This document shows, in pieces, positions 36,173-45,375 of a DNA stretch of 64,000 bases. The notes beneath the pieces were generated by a model, which saw only the letters and a program-made list of their open reading frames with translations, was not told where the DNA came from and ran no database searches. The DNA is taken from contig JAGGQZ010000005.1 of the NCBI GenBank assembly GCA_018613055.1, positions 1 through 64,000 on the forward strand, in the 5' to 3' direction. Source of the stretch: Chryseobacterium sp. ISL-80. Its GTDB lineage: Bacteria; Bacillota; Bacilli; Bacillales; Cytobacillaceae. Made by a program: the position numbers and the translations under genes. Positions within the stretch are counted from its first letter, which is position 1. Every line of letters starts with the position of its first letter.

Positions 36173-36862
36173 TTGTTAAAGCTTTTATTGATTGAGGATG
36201 ATGCGTCGTTGTTCAATGAGATCCGGGACCGTCTTACGCAATGGTCTTATGAGGTGTATGGAGTTACGGATTTCGGTGATGTGATGAGTGATTTTAGCAA
36301 AATCAAGCCTGATCTGGTGATCATCGATATCCAGCTGCCGAGGTTTGATGGCTTTCATTGGTGCCGGATGATTCGGTCCCATTCAAATGTGCCGATTATT
36401 TTTCTTTCTTCGCGTGACCACCCAACCGACATGGTCATGTCGATGCAGATGGGGGCGGATGATTTTGTCCAGAAGCCGTTCCATTTTGATGTGCTGATTG
36501 CGAAAATCCAGGCAATCCTTCGCCGTGCCTATAATTATAATACGACTCAGAACCAGTTGAAAACATGGTGCCGGGCGACGATTGATTATGATAAGAATAC
36601 GGTTGAAAATGAAAATGGCCGAATCGAATTGACGAAGAATGAAATATTTATCTTAAAGCTGCTGATTGAGCAGAAAAACAGAATTGTCAGCCGTGATGAG
36701 GTGATGAACAGCCTTTGGGATGATAAGCGGTTCATCAGCGACAACACGCTGACGGTCAACGTCAATCGACTGCGGAAAAAACTGGATGAAATCGGGCTTG
36801 GCCATAAAATTGAAACGAAGGTCGGGCAGGGATATATGGCTGTTGAAGAGGATCATGGATGA
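36173..36862 (+). CDS. bceR: BceR-type OmpR-family response regulator
   Basis: 229 residues from a TTG start. Receiver domain with EDD near 8-10, phospho-acceptor Asp in LVIIDIQLPRFDG (about 52) and Lys in VQKPFHFD. A winged-helix OmpR DNA-binding domain (about 130-225) follows, with ELTKNEIFILKLL, DNTLTVNVNRLRKKL and VGQGYMA. In Bacillus, BceR homologues activate an adjacent BceAB transporter in response to bacitracin-like peptides. Overlaps bceS by 4 nt. Confidence 0.87.
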   Translation: MLKLLLIEDDASLFNEIRDRLTQWSYEVYGVTDFGDVMSDFSKIKPDLVIIDIQLPRFDGFHWCRMIRSHSNVPIIFLSSRDHPTDMVMSMQMGADDFVQKPFHFDVLIAKIQAILRRAYNYNTTQNQLKTWCRATIDYDKNTVENENGRIELTKNEIFILKLLIEQKNRIVSRDEVMNSLWDDKRFISDNTLTVNVNRLRKKLDEIGLGHKIETKVGQGYMAVEEDHG

Positions 36863-37863
36863 TGATTACTACATATCTAAAGGAACGGCGGAGCTGGATC
36901 CTGTTATTCTTGCTGCTTCAGTTCCTCGCTGTTTTCATCGCTTATATCGATTCGGCCGTATCACTCACGTCGATTCTTTATTATGTCTTTCTATCACTCA
37001 TTATTTTTGTGATTTTTTTAGCGATGCGCTATCAAAAGGAAATGAGATTTTATCAGGAGCTAGAAGAAGCGGAAGATCTTCTTGATTTTTCAAACAAAGA
37101 ATTCCTCAGTCCTGTTGAAAGGATGGCAGCTGAAAGCATCACCCATCATTTCGAAGGGCTGAGAAAAAAAGTTTCCGAGAATGAGCGGATGCTGGACGAA
37201 GAAAAGGATGAATTGCTTTCCTGGATCCATGAGGTGAAAACGCCGCTGACGGCTTTGAGCTTGATGATTGACCGGCTTGAGGATCAGATGCTGAAAAAAG
37301 AAATAACCTATGAGTGGCTGCGGATCCACCTTTTACTGGATCAGCAGCTGCATCAAAGACGGATTCCGTTCATGGAAAATGACTTGTATATTGAGCGTAT
37401 CGATTTGGAACACGTGATTTTCGGCGAGGTCAAAACGCTTCAGTCGTGGTGCATCCAAAAGGGCATAGGTTTTGATATCGACCTGAAATACTCGGAAGTC
37501 ATGACCGATGCCAAATGGCTTGCGTTTATCATCAGGCAGCTGCTGACGAATGCCGTGAAATACAGCGAAAGATCTGATATTCAGGTAAGAAGCGATCAGC
37601 AGAACGGGCAAACCATACTCGAAGTTGCCGACACAGGCAGGGGAATTGATTCCAGGGATCTCCCGCGCATTTTTGAAAAGGGATTTACCTCAACAGCTCA
37701 TCATCAGGACAATGCAGCAACGGGAATGGGCTTATATCTGGCAAGAAAAGCAGCGGACTCACTGAAAATCAAGATTGATGTGGAATCAGCGCCAGGCAAA
37801 GGAAGTACGTTCAAGCTAACTTTCCCTAAGAGCAATGATTTTGTCCGGATAACAGGCATGTGA
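36859..37863 (+). CDS. bceS: BceS-type intramembrane-sensing histidine kinase
   Basis: 334 residues. Two membrane helices (about 12-32 and 36-56) separated by only a few residues, so no extracellular sensor domain: the intramembrane-sensing class that takes its signal from the partner BceAB transporter. Phospho-accepting His in SWIHEVKTPLTAL (about 120). HATPase with DTGRGI and GMGLYLARKAADSL. Overlaps bceR by ATGA. Its stop lies inside a palindrome that resembles a BceR site. Confidence 0.87.
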   Translation: MMITTYLKERRSWILLFLLLQFLAVFIAYIDSAVSLTSILYYVFLSLIIFVIFLAMRYQKEMRFYQELEEAEDLLDFSNKEFLSPVERMAAESITHHFEGLRKKVSENERMLDEEKDELLSWIHEVKTPLTALSLMIDRLEDQMLKKEITYEWLRIHLLLDQQLHQRRIPFMENDLYIERIDLEHVIFGEVKTLQSWCIQKGIGFDIDLKYSEVMTDAKWLAFIIRQLLTNAVKYSERSDIQVRSDQQNGQTILEVADTGRGIDSRDLPRIFEKGFTSTAHHQDNAATGMGLYLARKAADSLKIKIDVESAPGKGSTFKLTFPKSNDFVRITGM

Positions 37864-37881
37864 CAAAAATGTCACATGCCT
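37854..37881 (+). promoter_or_regulatory. probable BceR operator upstream of bceA
   Basis: A perfect 28-bp palindrome: 12-bp arms AGGCATGTGACA on either side of AAAA. The core TGACA-AAAA-TGTCA fits the BceR-type consensus (TNACA-N4-TGTAA) apart from the last bases. It overlaps the bceS stop codon and lies about 50 nt upstream of the bceA -10. It could also work as a terminator after bceS (T-rich flank), so both uses are possible. Confidence 0.55.
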
Positions 37882-37928
37882 TTGTTGATTTGTTACCTGA
37901 ATCGAAGGAAGGAAAACAGGCAGGATTT

Positions 37929-37934
37929 TATAAT
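37929..37934 (+). promoter_or_regulatory. -10 element (TATAAT) of bceAB
   Basis: Perfect TATAAT with no recognisable -35 at the right distance (AGGAAG). This is expected for a promoter that needs an activator such as BceR bound upstream. Confidence 0.5.
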
Positions 37935-37962
37935 GAATCTATCATAGAAAGGATGTGTGAAC

Positions 37963-38724
37963 ATGATTTTATTGGAAGCGGCCAAACTTCATAAAACATA
38001 TGGAAACAAGTTCAATAAACAGGAAGTGCTGAAAGGGCTCGACCTGAAAATTTTCAAAGGGGAGTTCGTGAGCATCATGGGTGCCTCTGGATCAGGGAAA
38101 ACGACTCTGCTGAATGTCCTTTCCTCTATCGATAAGGTAACCACTGGTTCAATCAAGATTGAAGGGAACGAGATTACCGGAATGAAGGAAAAGCAGCTGG
38201 CAGAATTCCGCAAGGAGCACCTGGGCTTTTTGTTCCAAGATTACAATTTGCTCGATACGCTGACGGTGAAGGAAAATATCCTTTTGCCACTTTCCGTTAG
38301 CAAGACGCCCAAGAAGGAAGCGGATCAACGGTTTGAAGCGATTGCAGCAGAACTTGGAATTCTGGAGTTGAAGAGTAAATATCCAAATGAGATTTCCGGT
38401 GGGCAAAAGCAGCGTACGTCCGCTGCACGAGCTTTCATCCATGACCCGAGCATCATTTTTGCAGATGAACCGACAGGCGCACTCGATTCAAAATCGGCTT
38501 CAGACCTTTTGAATAAACTGAGTGATTTGAATCAGAAGCGGCAGGCGACGATTCTGATGGTCACTCATGATCCAGTTGCGGCAAGCTACTGCGGCCGGGT
38601 TATTTTTATAAAGGATGGTCTTATCTATACGGAACTGAATAAAGGTGACCAGACGAGACAGGAATTTTTCAAGGACATCATGAAAACCCAGAGCGTATTG
38701 GGCGGTGTGCATCATGAGCGTTAA
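37963..38724 (+). CDS. bceA: BceA-type ABC transporter ATPase
   Basis: 253 residues from ATG 37963 (SD AAAGGATG). Walker [10 protein letters not shown] near 41-49, signature ISGGQKQR (for LSGGQ), Walker [13 protein letters not shown], switch His in MVTHD. This MacB/FtsE-type ATPase energises BceB, which frees lipid II-cycle intermediates from bound antimicrobial peptides and signals to BceS. Overlaps bceB by 11 nt. Confidence 0.9.
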   Translation: MILLEAAKLHKTYGNKFNKQEVLKGLDLKIFKGEFVSIMGASGSGKTTLLNVLSSIDKVTTGSIKIEGNEITGMKEKQLAEFRKEHLGFLFQDYNLLDTLTVKENILLPLSVSKTPKKEADQRFEAIAAELGILELKSKYPNEISGGQKQRTSAARAFIHDPSIIFADEPTGALDSKSASDLLNKLSDLNQKRQATILMVTHDPVAASYCGRVIFIKDGLIYTELNKGDQTRQEFFKDIMKTQSVLGGVHHER

Positions 38725-40654
38725 TCAGCTGATACTTCGTAATTTGAAGAAGAACCTTAAAAATTACTATTTGTATGTTTTTGCCTTGATGTTCAGTGTC
38801 GCCCTTTATTTCGCCTTCGTTACCCTTCAATATGACCCGTCCATGCATGAAACGAAGGGTTCGATTAAAGGCGGGGCGGCTATTAAATCGGCATCTGTTC
38901 TGCTCGTAGGCATTGTGGCGATTTTTCTCACCTACGCCAATAATATTTTTATCAAAAGGAGAAGCAAGGAGATCGGCTTATTCCAGCTGGTCGGGATGAC
39001 AAAGGGCAAAATTTTTCGGATCCTGAGTGTCGAAAACTTCCTCCTATATTACGGCTCCTTGTTGGCGGGCGTTTTCCTCGGATTTTCGGTATCCAAGTTA
39101 ATCATCATGATTTTGTTCAAAATCACCCAGGTTGAAGGGATTGCTAAGCTCCATTTTTCCGGAATAGCCCTACTGCAGACACTGATCGTCTTTTCGGTCA
39201 TCTATGTATTGATGCTGCTGTTGAACTTTCTTTTCATCAAACGGCAAAGCATTCTATCCCTGTTCAGGGTCGTTTCAAATGCTGAAGGCCGGGCAAAAAA
39301 GATCTCTTTTTGGGAGATGTTGATTGGCATTCTTGGCATTACACTGATTGGGATCGGGTATTATGTGTCATCCAAGCTGTTCGAAGGGGACTTCACAACC
39401 GTGAACGAACTCTTTTTCGCAATGGTGTTCATTTTAGCGTCGGTCATCATCGGGACGTATCTGTTTTACAAAGGATCTGTCAGCTTCGTTGCCAATCTCA
39501 TCCGGAAAAGGAAAGATGGGTATTTAAATATTAATGAAGTGCTGTCGTTATCCTCCATCATGTTCAGGATGAAGTCGAATGCGTTGGTGTTAACGATCAT
39601 CACGACGGTATCTGCCCTCGCGATTGGCTTATTATCCTTAAGCTATATCTCCTACTACTCGGCAGAGCAGACGGCAAAAAATAATGTTCCCGAAAACTTT
39701 GCTTTTGTCGATATGGACTCCGCTGCTGATTTTATGAAGAAATTGGAGTCGAAAGATATCGGGTATACGGAGAAAAGGATTGAGGTTCTGCATGCGGTGA
39801 TGAACGCAGAAGAAATCATTGGACTGAAAATGGATGGATACACCCAGGATCCTAAATCAATGGGCGTTTCGGTCATTAGCGAAAAGTCTGAAGGGCAAAG
39901 GGAAGTGGATGAGGGAGAAGCCTATTTGACAGGCTACAATGATATCATGATGAAATTTCTCTCTATGAAAGATTCAGGACCGATCGAGATCATCGGTAAA
40001 AATCATGCCATTCCTCTACAATATTTTGGAATGGAAAAGGAATTTCCGATTTCCCGGTATTTCGGCGGTTCACCTGTGGCTGTTGTCGATGAGTCCGTGT
40101 TCGCGAAATTAAAGGGTGATTTGGACCCTTCCATCCAAAGAGGCTCTTCATTGTATATTGGAATTGATATTAAAAACGAGAATGATTTAGTGAAAGCGAA
40201 TGGCCTGTTCAATGAAAATAAGTACCAGGAAAAGGATGGGACCGAATCCCGCCTGGACAATGAAAATATCCAAAAGAAACAGATGGGTCTCATTATGTTC
40301 ATTGTCGGTTTCCTCGGGCTGACCTTCCTCGTCACGTCTGGATGCATCCTTTATTTTAAACAAATGGATCAGACAGAAGACGAAAAACCGAATTATACAA
40401 TTTTAAGAAAGCTCGGTTTTACCCAGGGAGATTTACTAAAAGGAATCCAGGCGAAACAGGCATTCAATTTCGGCATCCCATTAGCAATCGGCCTGCTGCA
40501 CAGCTACTTCGCCGTCAAATCCGGCTGGTTCTTTTTCGGAACAGAACTGTGGTGGCCAATGCTGATTGTCATGGGGCTATACACAGCCTTGTATTCGATT
40601 TTCGCGGTACTTTCTGTAGTTCATTCTAAGAAAGTCATTCGGGAATCTCTTTAA
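38714..40654 (+). CDS. bceB: BceB-type ABC transporter permease
   Basis: 646 residues from ATG 38714, inside the bceA 3' end. Ten membrane segments expected: [20 protein letters not shown] start, FtsX-like segments with [17 protein letters not shown], and a large extracellular domain between helices 7 and 8 (about 320-520), which binds peptide or lipid-peptide complex in this family. It works with BceA as resistance pump and as sensor for BceS. Terminator follows. Confidence 0.9.
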   Translation: MSVNQLILRNLKKNLKNYYLYVFALMFSVALYFAFVTLQYDPSMHETKGSIKGGAAIKSASVLLVGIVAIFLTYANNIFIKRRSKEIGLFQLVGMTKGKIFRILSVENFLLYYGSLLAGVFLGFSVSKLIIMILFKITQVEGIAKLHFSGIALLQTLIVFSVIYVLMLLLNFLFIKRQSILSLFRVVSNAEGRAKKISFWEMLIGILGITLIGIGYYVSSKLFEGDFTTVNELFFAMVFILASVIIGTYLFYKGSVSFVANLIRKRKDGYLNINEVLSLSSIMFRMKSNALVLTIITTVSALAIGLLSLSYISYYSAEQTAKNNVPENFAFVDMDSAADFMKKLESKDIGYTEKRIEVLHAVMNAEEIIGLKMDGYTQDPKSMGVSVISEKSEGQREVDEGEAYLTGYNDIMMKFLSMKDSGPIEIIGKNHAIPLQYFGMEKEFPISRYFGGSPVAVVDESVFAKLKGDLDPSIQRGSSLYIGIDIKNENDLVKANGLFNENKYQEKDGTESRLDNENIQKKQMGLIMFIVGFLGLTFLVTSGCILYFKQMDQTEDEKPNYTILRKLGFTQGDLLKGIQAKQAFNFGIPLAIGLLHSYFAVKSGWFFFGTELWWPMLIVMGLYTALYSIFAVLSVVHSKKVIRESL

Positions 40655-40656
40655 CA

Positions 40657-40687
40657 AAAGCGCAGGAGCTTACCCTGCGCTTTTATT
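40657..40687 (+). terminator. bidirectional terminator between bceB and fosB
   Basis: Perfect 11-bp stem AAAAGCGCAGG / CCTGCGCTTTT with a 7-nt loop. Confidence 0.88.
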
Positions 40688-40700
40688 GTTTTTTCGTTAA

Positions 40701-41129
40701 TTACTCTTCATCATAAAACTCCATATGTTTCATTTCGTTTTTGTAGTAATCAAGCCGATCCTCCAATGAACCGGTATGGAATTCGAACTTGTGGCCATCA
40801 GGATCTGTAAAGTAAATGGACTTCTTATCCCTTTCGTCTCTAGTACGGCCTGGAAGGATGTTTACGCCCAATTTCACCAGTTTTTCATATACCTCCTCAA
40901 ACTCCGCCTCGGCTATTGTAAAGGCAATATGAGTATAAGAGTGATGGATTTCATTCCGCGGTATATCTGCTTCGGTGTTCAAAGCGATCCATATACCATT
41001 CAAGTCAAAATAGGCGGTAGTCCGCCCCTTCACCAGCAGCCTGGCATTAAAAACCTTTTGATAAAATTCAATTGAGGTCTCCAGATTGGCCACTGAAAAG
41101 AGCAAATGATTCAAACCTTGGACATGCAT
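40701..41129 (-). CDS. fosB: metallothiol transferase FosB (fosfomycin resistance)
   Basis: 142 residues. Start MHVQGLNHLLFSVANLETSIEFY with metal ligand His7, the KGRTTAYFDLNGIWIALN block, second His in SYTHIAFT (about 66), and RDERDKKSIYFTDPDGHKFEFHTG with metal ligand Glu (about 115). FosB adds bacillithiol (or L-cysteine) to fosfomycin, using a divalent metal. Near-full identity of family blocks makes this call strong. I see no sigma-W consensus upstream, unlike B. subtilis fosB. Confidence 0.93.
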   Translation of the reverse strand: MHVQGLNHLLFSVANLETSIEFYQKVFNARLLVKGRTTAYFDLNGIWIALNTEADIPRNEIHHSYTHIAFTIAEAEFEEVYEKLVKLGVNILPGRTRDERDKKSIYFTDPDGHKFEFHTGSLEDRLDYYKNEMKHMEFYDEE

Positions 41130-41471
41130 ACGATCACCTCGCTTTCCTATTAGTGTTCTATGATTAGTGATGTTTTTCCTTTTTAGGATGATTGCGTGTT
41201 TTCAACAGGGCTGGGTTCAGAAGGCTTTGAACTAGTGGGAATTGAAAAATGAATCCTGTACTTACGTAGAGACCAAGACTACTAAAGAGTTCGATTCGCG
41301 CCTTTTTGCAAATCATCGGTCTTGATATACCTGATGTTATAATTGCTGAAAAGAGAATTCATTTTTAAGGAAACCGAAAGTGCTGCTTCTTCGCACTGCA
41401 AAAATGGTGCACGGATTGTCGGATGCCTGGTTTCAGATCCTGTTATTGTTAATGAGGAAGGAGGTCGTGAC
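41130..41471. other. intergenic region without a gene
   Basis: Divergent promoter region of fosB and the AraC-family gene. No hairpin with a T-run, no clear operator and no ORF with an SD were found. The open frame that extends the AraC gene upstream to 41343 is not supported by an SD. Confidence 0.5.
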
Positions 41472-42344
41472 ATGGATATGCTCAAGAGTATGAATGAAGC
41501 CATGAAATATATCGAGGAGAATCTGGCCGAAGAAATTGATTTCAAGGAAGTAGCCAGGTGTGCCTATTGTTCGGAATATCATTTTAAAAGAATGTTCTCT
41601 TTTCTTGCTGGTGTTTCACTTTCTGAATACATTAGGCGGAGGAAGCTGACGTTAGCGGCATTCGAGCTGGAGGATGGGAATGTCAAAGTGATCGATGTGG
41701 CCATGAAGTATGGTTATCGATCACCGGATTCTTTTACAAGGGCGTTCCAAAGTTTGCATGGGATCACTCCATCGGAAGCAAGGATACCCGGTCATTCTTT
41801 AAAAGCATACCCACCCATGACCTTCCAGTTATCAATACAGGGAGGTTCTGAAATGAATTATCGAATCGTCGAAAAAGATGCATTTCTCATTGTTGGAATC
41901 AAGAAAAGGGTGCCGCTGATTTACCATGGTGTAAATCCGGAAATCGCTAAGATGTGGCAGAGTTTGGATATGGAAAAGATACAGATTATGAAGGCGCTGT
42001 CGGATATAGAGCCGATGGGCTTGGTCAGTGCATCCACGAATTTTTCCGAAGGGCGTATGGAAGGGAAAGGGGAACTGGACCATTATATTGGCGCTGCTAC
42101 AACGAAGGAGTGTCCGGCCCATTTTGACTCGCTGGAAGTTGTATCTTCAACATGGGCGGTTTTCGAGGCGGTTGGCCCTTTTCCTGAAACACTTCAAAAT
42201 GTGTGGGGCAGAATCTATTCCGAGTGGTTCCCATCCTCAGCCTATGAACAAGTGGAAGGACCGGAAATTCTCTGGAATGAGCAAAAAGATGTGACTTCTC
42301 CTCAGTTCCGGAGCGAGATATGGATTCCTGTAAAAAGAAAGTAA
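41472..42344 (+). CDS. AraC-family regulator with a GyrI-like effector domain
   Basis: 290 residues from ATG 41472 (SD GAAGGAGGTCG). N-terminal double HTH (about 5-105): [37 protein letters not shown] and the second helix [28 protein letters not shown]-terminal GyrI-like/SOUL-type effector-binding domain (about 125-290) with [18 protein letters not shown] and SEIWIPV. These are multidrug-type sensors. Same architecture as the gene at 53596. No obvious target gene beside it. Confidence 0.87.
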   Translation: MDMLKSMNEAMKYIEENLAEEIDFKEVARCAYCSEYHFKRMFSFLAGVSLSEYIRRRKLTLAAFELEDGNVKVIDVAMKYGYRSPDSFTRAFQSLHGITPSEARIPGHSLKAYPPMTFQLSIQGGSEMNYRIVEKDAFLIVGIKKRVPLIYHGVNPEIAKMWQSLDMEKIQIMKALSDIEPMGLVSASTNFSEGRMEGKGELDHYIGAATTKECPAHFDSLEVVSSTWAVFEAVGPFPETLQNVWGRIYSEWFPSSAYEQVEGPEILWNEQKDVTSPQFRSEIWIPVKRK

Positions 42345-42359
42345 CGGAACACTTTCATA

Positions 42360-42389
42360 TTGACAGAATGCCAGGGCATGAATTATATT
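42360..42389 (+). promoter_or_regulatory. sigma-A promoter of the Mn riboswitch - terC unit
   Basis: Perfect -35 TTGACA at 42360-42365 and -10 TATATT at 42384-42389, with an 18-nt spacer. The predicted start near 42396 is just upstream of the riboswitch. Confidence 0.75.
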
Positions 42390-42409
42390 GTTAGTAATTA
42401 ATTGAATAG

Positions 42410-42511
42410 TTCTCCTAAAGGGGAGTAGCTTTTACAGCAGAGTCGTCATTTCGGAGGTATGATATCTCCCGGCTTTGTTGGCAACGTTGATGTTGTTAGC
42501 AAGACCTTTAC
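42410..42511 (+). ncRNA. yybP-ykoY manganese riboswitch
   Basis: It carries the conserved blocks in order: CTAAAGGGGAGTAGC, then TCGTCA, a variable hairpin (GGAGGTATGATATCTCC), CCGGCTTTGTTGGCAACG, and TTAGCAAGACCTTTA. The first and last blocks form P1 (TAAAGG / CCTTTA). Mn2+ binds where the two helix loops meet. The last block also forms the 5' arm of the following terminator, so Mn binding should favour read-through into the TerC gene. Confidence 0.93.
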
Positions 42512-42533
42512 CGTTTCGGTAAAGGTCTTTTTT
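42502..42533 (+). terminator. riboswitch-controlled terminator 1
   Basis: AGACCTTTACC pairs with GGTAAAGGTCT followed by TTTTTT. Its 5' arm overlaps the 3' strand of riboswitch P1, so the two are mutually exclusive. Confidence 0.9.
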
Positions 42534-42542
42534 GTTGTCATT

Positions 42543-42575
42543 AGACCTTTGCCATGTCTGGCAAGGGTCTTTTTC
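42543..42575 (+). terminator. second terminator in tandem
   Basis: AGACCTTTGCC pairs with GGCAAGGGTCT followed by TTTTT. Its left arm repeats AGACCTTT of the first terminator, which suggests duplication. It lies before the FbpB-like gene. Confidence 0.85.
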
Positions 42576-42643
42576 TATTTTACAGGCAGCAGACGGACAG
42601 GAGCTTTCAATGATATGAATCTATTGAAAAGGAGCTGTTGAGG

Positions 42644-42793
42644 GTGAAAAAGAAAAAAGTGACTTTTGAAGAATTGCTGAATGCTAACAGGCGTGAGCTA
42701 TTGGAGGATGAAAAGCAGATGAAAAAAATCGAGGAGCGGATTGAAAAGAGACGTATGGGTCAAACAAAACTGATGGTAAAGGGGGAAATATAA
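42644..42793 (+). CDS. FbpB-family small basic protein
   Basis: 49 residues from GTG 42644 (AAGGAG 9 nt upstream). Reads KKKKVTFEELLNANRRELLEDEKQMKKIEERIEKRR, the pattern of FbpB-like small basic proteins. FbpB in B. subtilis works with the FsrA small RNA in iron sparing, but this one is placed between a manganese riboswitch and terC, so a metal-linked role is an inference. It is directly abutted by terC. Confidence 0.75.
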   Translation: MKKKKVTFEELLNANRRELLEDEKQMKKIEERIEKRRMGQTKLMVKGEI

Positions 42794-43561
42794 TTGGAAC
42801 TGACAATGTTATTCGAGTACGGATGGGTATTGCTGCTTTTAGTGGCCTTGGAAGGATTGCTCGCAGCTGATAATGCATTAGTATTGGCGATCATGGTCAA
42901 GCATCTGCCGGAAGAGGAGCGGAAAAAGGCACTATTCTATGGTCTGGCTGGAGCGTTTGTATTCCGGTTTGCTTCATTGTTCATCATTTCTTTCCTGGTC
43001 GATGTGTGGCAGGTGCAGGCAATTGGCGCGCTATACCTGTTATTCATCGCAATCAATCATATCGTCAGGAAGCTCTATTTTAAGAAGGTGGAAGACGTTT
43101 TAGATGCTGAGGAGAAAAAGAAATCCGGTTTCTGGGCGACCGTTTTTAAGGTTGAGCTGGCGGATATCGCCTTTGCGGTTGACTCGATCCTTGCGGCTGT
43201 AGCGCTGGCGATGACCCTGCCGAACACAAACCTGCCGGAGATTGGCGGAATGGATGGCGGCAAGTTCCTGGTTATTTTTGCAGGCGGATTGATCGGCTTG
43301 ATCATCATGCGTTTCGCTGCAAACCTGTTTGTGAAACTGCTCCAGTCCCGTCCAGGTCTTGAGATTGCCGCTTTTGCGATTGTCGGCTGGGTAGGCGTCA
43401 AGCTGACTGTATTGACGCTCGGACATCCTGATATTGGAGTCCTGTCCTACGATTTCGCCCATTCCGTTGAGTGGAAGCTGTTCTTCTATACTGTCCTTGT
43501 TGGGATTGCAGCAGCTGGGTGGTTTATGACGAAGGATAAGGAAGAAAAGCAGGTTGTCTAA
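42794..43561 (+). CDS. TerC-family membrane protein (YceF/YkoY type), probable Mn exporter
   Basis: 255 residues from TTG 42794 (GGGGG 8 nt upstream). Seven membrane segments with the family's acidic metal motifs: LEGLLAADNALVLAIMV (about 15-31) and ELADIAFAVDSILAAVALAM (about 118-137). B. subtilis YceF and YkoY (MeeF, MeeY) export Mn2+ and support metalation of secreted enzymes. Control by the Mn riboswitch upstream fits that role well. Confidence 0.9.
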   Translation: MELTMLFEYGWVLLLLVALEGLLAADNALVLAIMVKHLPEEERKKALFYGLAGAFVFRFASLFIISFLVDVWQVQAIGALYLLFIAINHIVRKLYFKKVEDVLDAEEKKKSGFWATVFKVELADIAFAVDSILAAVALAMTLPNTNLPEIGGMDGGKFLVIFAGGLIGLIIMRFAANLFVKLLQSRPGLEIAAFAIVGWVGVKLTVLTLGHPDIGVLSYDFAHSVEWKLFFYTVLVGIAAAGWFMTKDKEEKQVV

Positions 43562-43737
43562 ATATGGCAGGGGAATTTAAAGTGTCATTGCAAAGGATAT
43601 AGATGTGCATCTTTTTATAGTGAATTGGCTATTCCAATGAGGATTGAAGACAGTTTGGCTGAAATGCTTCGAATGCCATGTTATTTCAATCTTTGTGATA
43701 CAATCATGGAAAAGATAAATTTGGAGGTCGATCCCTT

Positions 43738-45063
43738 TTGGGAACCGAGATAGTCGTGTTATTGATCCTGATTGTCCTGAATGCATTTTTTGCGGCATCA
43801 GAGATTGCGTTAATATCTTTAAATGATAATAAAATCAAACTGATGGCAGAAAGCGGAGATAAAAAGGCGAAAATGCTGGATAATTTAACCTCAGAACCAA
43901 GCCGATTTTTGGCGACCATCCAGATTGGCATCACGCTGGCAGGTTTCCTGGCGAGTGCATTCGCTGCCGAAAGCTTTGCGGGAAGGATGGCTGCATTATT
44001 AAACGAATTGGGCGTACCGCTTTCTCAAAGCATGCTTGAATTGGTTTCTGTCATCACGATTACTTTGATGTTGTCGTATTTTACCCTCGTATTGGGAGAA
44101 TTGGTTCCAAAGCGGCTTGCGCTTCAAAAAGCAGAACCGATTGCCATGTTCGCCGCTGCACCTTTAACGATCTTATCCAAGGTATCGTCACCATTCGTAA
44201 AGTTACTGACACTGTCCACTAATGGAATTGTCAGGCTGTTCGGCGTCGATCCTAATGCCGATGAAGAGAATGTGACAGAGGAAGAAATCAGGATGATGGT
44301 GGATGTCGGCAGAGAAAAAGGAACGATACAGGATTCAGAAAAAATGATGATCAACAATATTTTCGAATTCGATAATAAGACGGTCTCTGACATCATGACC
44401 CACCGAACCAATATTGTCGCGCTATCAGCTGACACGAGTCTGAAAGAGACTGTGCAAATTGTCAATCGTGAAAAGTACACGAGAATGCCTGTCTATGAAG
44501 GGAGCATTGATCAAATCATTGGTATCCTTCATACGAAGGACTTAATTCCATTCATTGAATGCGCTGACCAGGAAGAGTTTGACCTAAGAGGCATGCTCCG
44601 GGAACCAAGTTTTATCCTGGAATCAATGAGGCTAGATCAGTTATTCAAGGTTATGCAGAAGAGCAATATCCATATGGCGGTTGCCATTGATGAATATGGT
44701 GGGACCGATGGGATTGTGACAATCGAGGACCTGATTGAGGAAATCGTCGGCAATATTTTCGATGAGTATGATGAACCGGAACTTGATATCGCCGAGATTG
44801 AACAGGTTGATACCAACCAATATTCAATGGATGGTACCCTCAATCTATATGAGGTGGAGGAAGTTTTAAAGGTAGAACTTCCCAGTGAAGACTATGATAC
44901 ATTGAGCAGATTTGTACTCGGCCAGCTTGGATTTATCCCGGGACAGGATGAACGGCCAGAGGTGGAATATAAGGATATTGTGTTTTCTGTTGCCGAAATG
45001 GATGACAGAAGGATTGCCCGTGTTAATGTACGTATAAAAGATTCTGCCGAAATATCAGAATAG
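43738..45063 (+). CDS. CNNM/CorC-type (HlyC/CorC) transmembrane transport protein
   Basis: 441 residues from TTG 43738 (SD TTGGAGGTCG). N-terminal DUF21/CNNM membrane domain (about 1-190; ASEIALISLNDNKIK and LGELVPKRLALQKAEPIA). Two CBS domains follow (about 215-340; IMTHRTNIVALSAD and IDEYGGTDGIVTIEDLIEEIVG), then a C-terminal CorC_HlyC domain (about 355-435). Homologues (MpfA in Staphylococcus, YhdP in Bacillus) export Mg2+ or affect Mg tolerance. Partner context is TerC and CorA in the same window. Confidence 0.9.
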   Translation: MGTEIVVLLILIVLNAFFAASEIALISLNDNKIKLMAESGDKKAKMLDNLTSEPSRFLATIQIGITLAGFLASAFAAESFAGRMAALLNELGVPLSQSMLELVSVITITLMLSYFTLVLGELVPKRLALQKAEPIAMFAAAPLTILSKVSSPFVKLLTLSTNGIVRLFGVDPNADEENVTEEEIRMMVDVGREKGTIQDSEKMMINNIFEFDNKTVSDIMTHRTNIVALSADTSLKETVQIVNREKYTRMPVYEGSIDQIIGILHTKDLIPFIECADQEEFDLRGMLREPSFILESMRLDQLFKVMQKSNIHMAVAIDEYGGTDGIVTIEDLIEEIVGNIFDEYDEPELDIAEIEQVDTNQYSMDGTLNLYEVEEVLKVELPSEDYDTLSRFVLGQLGFIPGQDERPEVEYKDIVFSVAEMDDRRIARVNVRIKDSAEISE

Positions 45064-45121
45064 TATCGGATCTGCTGCCTGATTTGGCTTTGTCTGAACA
45101 AGTAAAGGATATTTGAACAGC

Positions 45122-45153
45122 AGGCACAGGGGATTTCATCTCCTGTGCTTTTA
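45122..45153 (+). terminator. terminator after the CNNM/CorC gene
   Basis: GCACAGGGGAT pairs with ATCTCCTGTGC (one G-U), followed by TTTTA. Confidence 0.75.
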
Positions 45154-45211
45154 TCTGTTTACACCAATCTGCACTGCTTAATGAAGGCAGATTCCTTCTA
45201 ATCATTCAGCC

Positions 45212-45276
45212 CAGCGTTTCCAGTTCGCGGTATTAATGTGGATTTTCGCGGATCTTAACTCGCGGAATTAATTGGA
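45212..45276. repeat. short intergenic repeat (TCGCGG family)
   Basis: Three degenerate copies of about 20 bp containing TTCGCGG followed by ATTAAT-like sequence. In the gap between the CorC terminator and the acetyltransferase gene. Similar in style to the 12.6-kb repeat. Confidence 0.5.
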
Positions 45277-45375
45277 AAACTACACGGTCTGAAAAGGAAT
45301 TTCGTGTTTTTTTGTTGAATTCTATCCTAACTGGAAGGTAAGATGGTTCTTTTTTACATGAATGGAGGAATTCTC

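Noticed and set aside
40701-41240. Sigma-W promoter of fosB
   Set aside because: Known in B. subtilis, but no TGAAAC-N16-CGTA pair was found in the upstream sequence.
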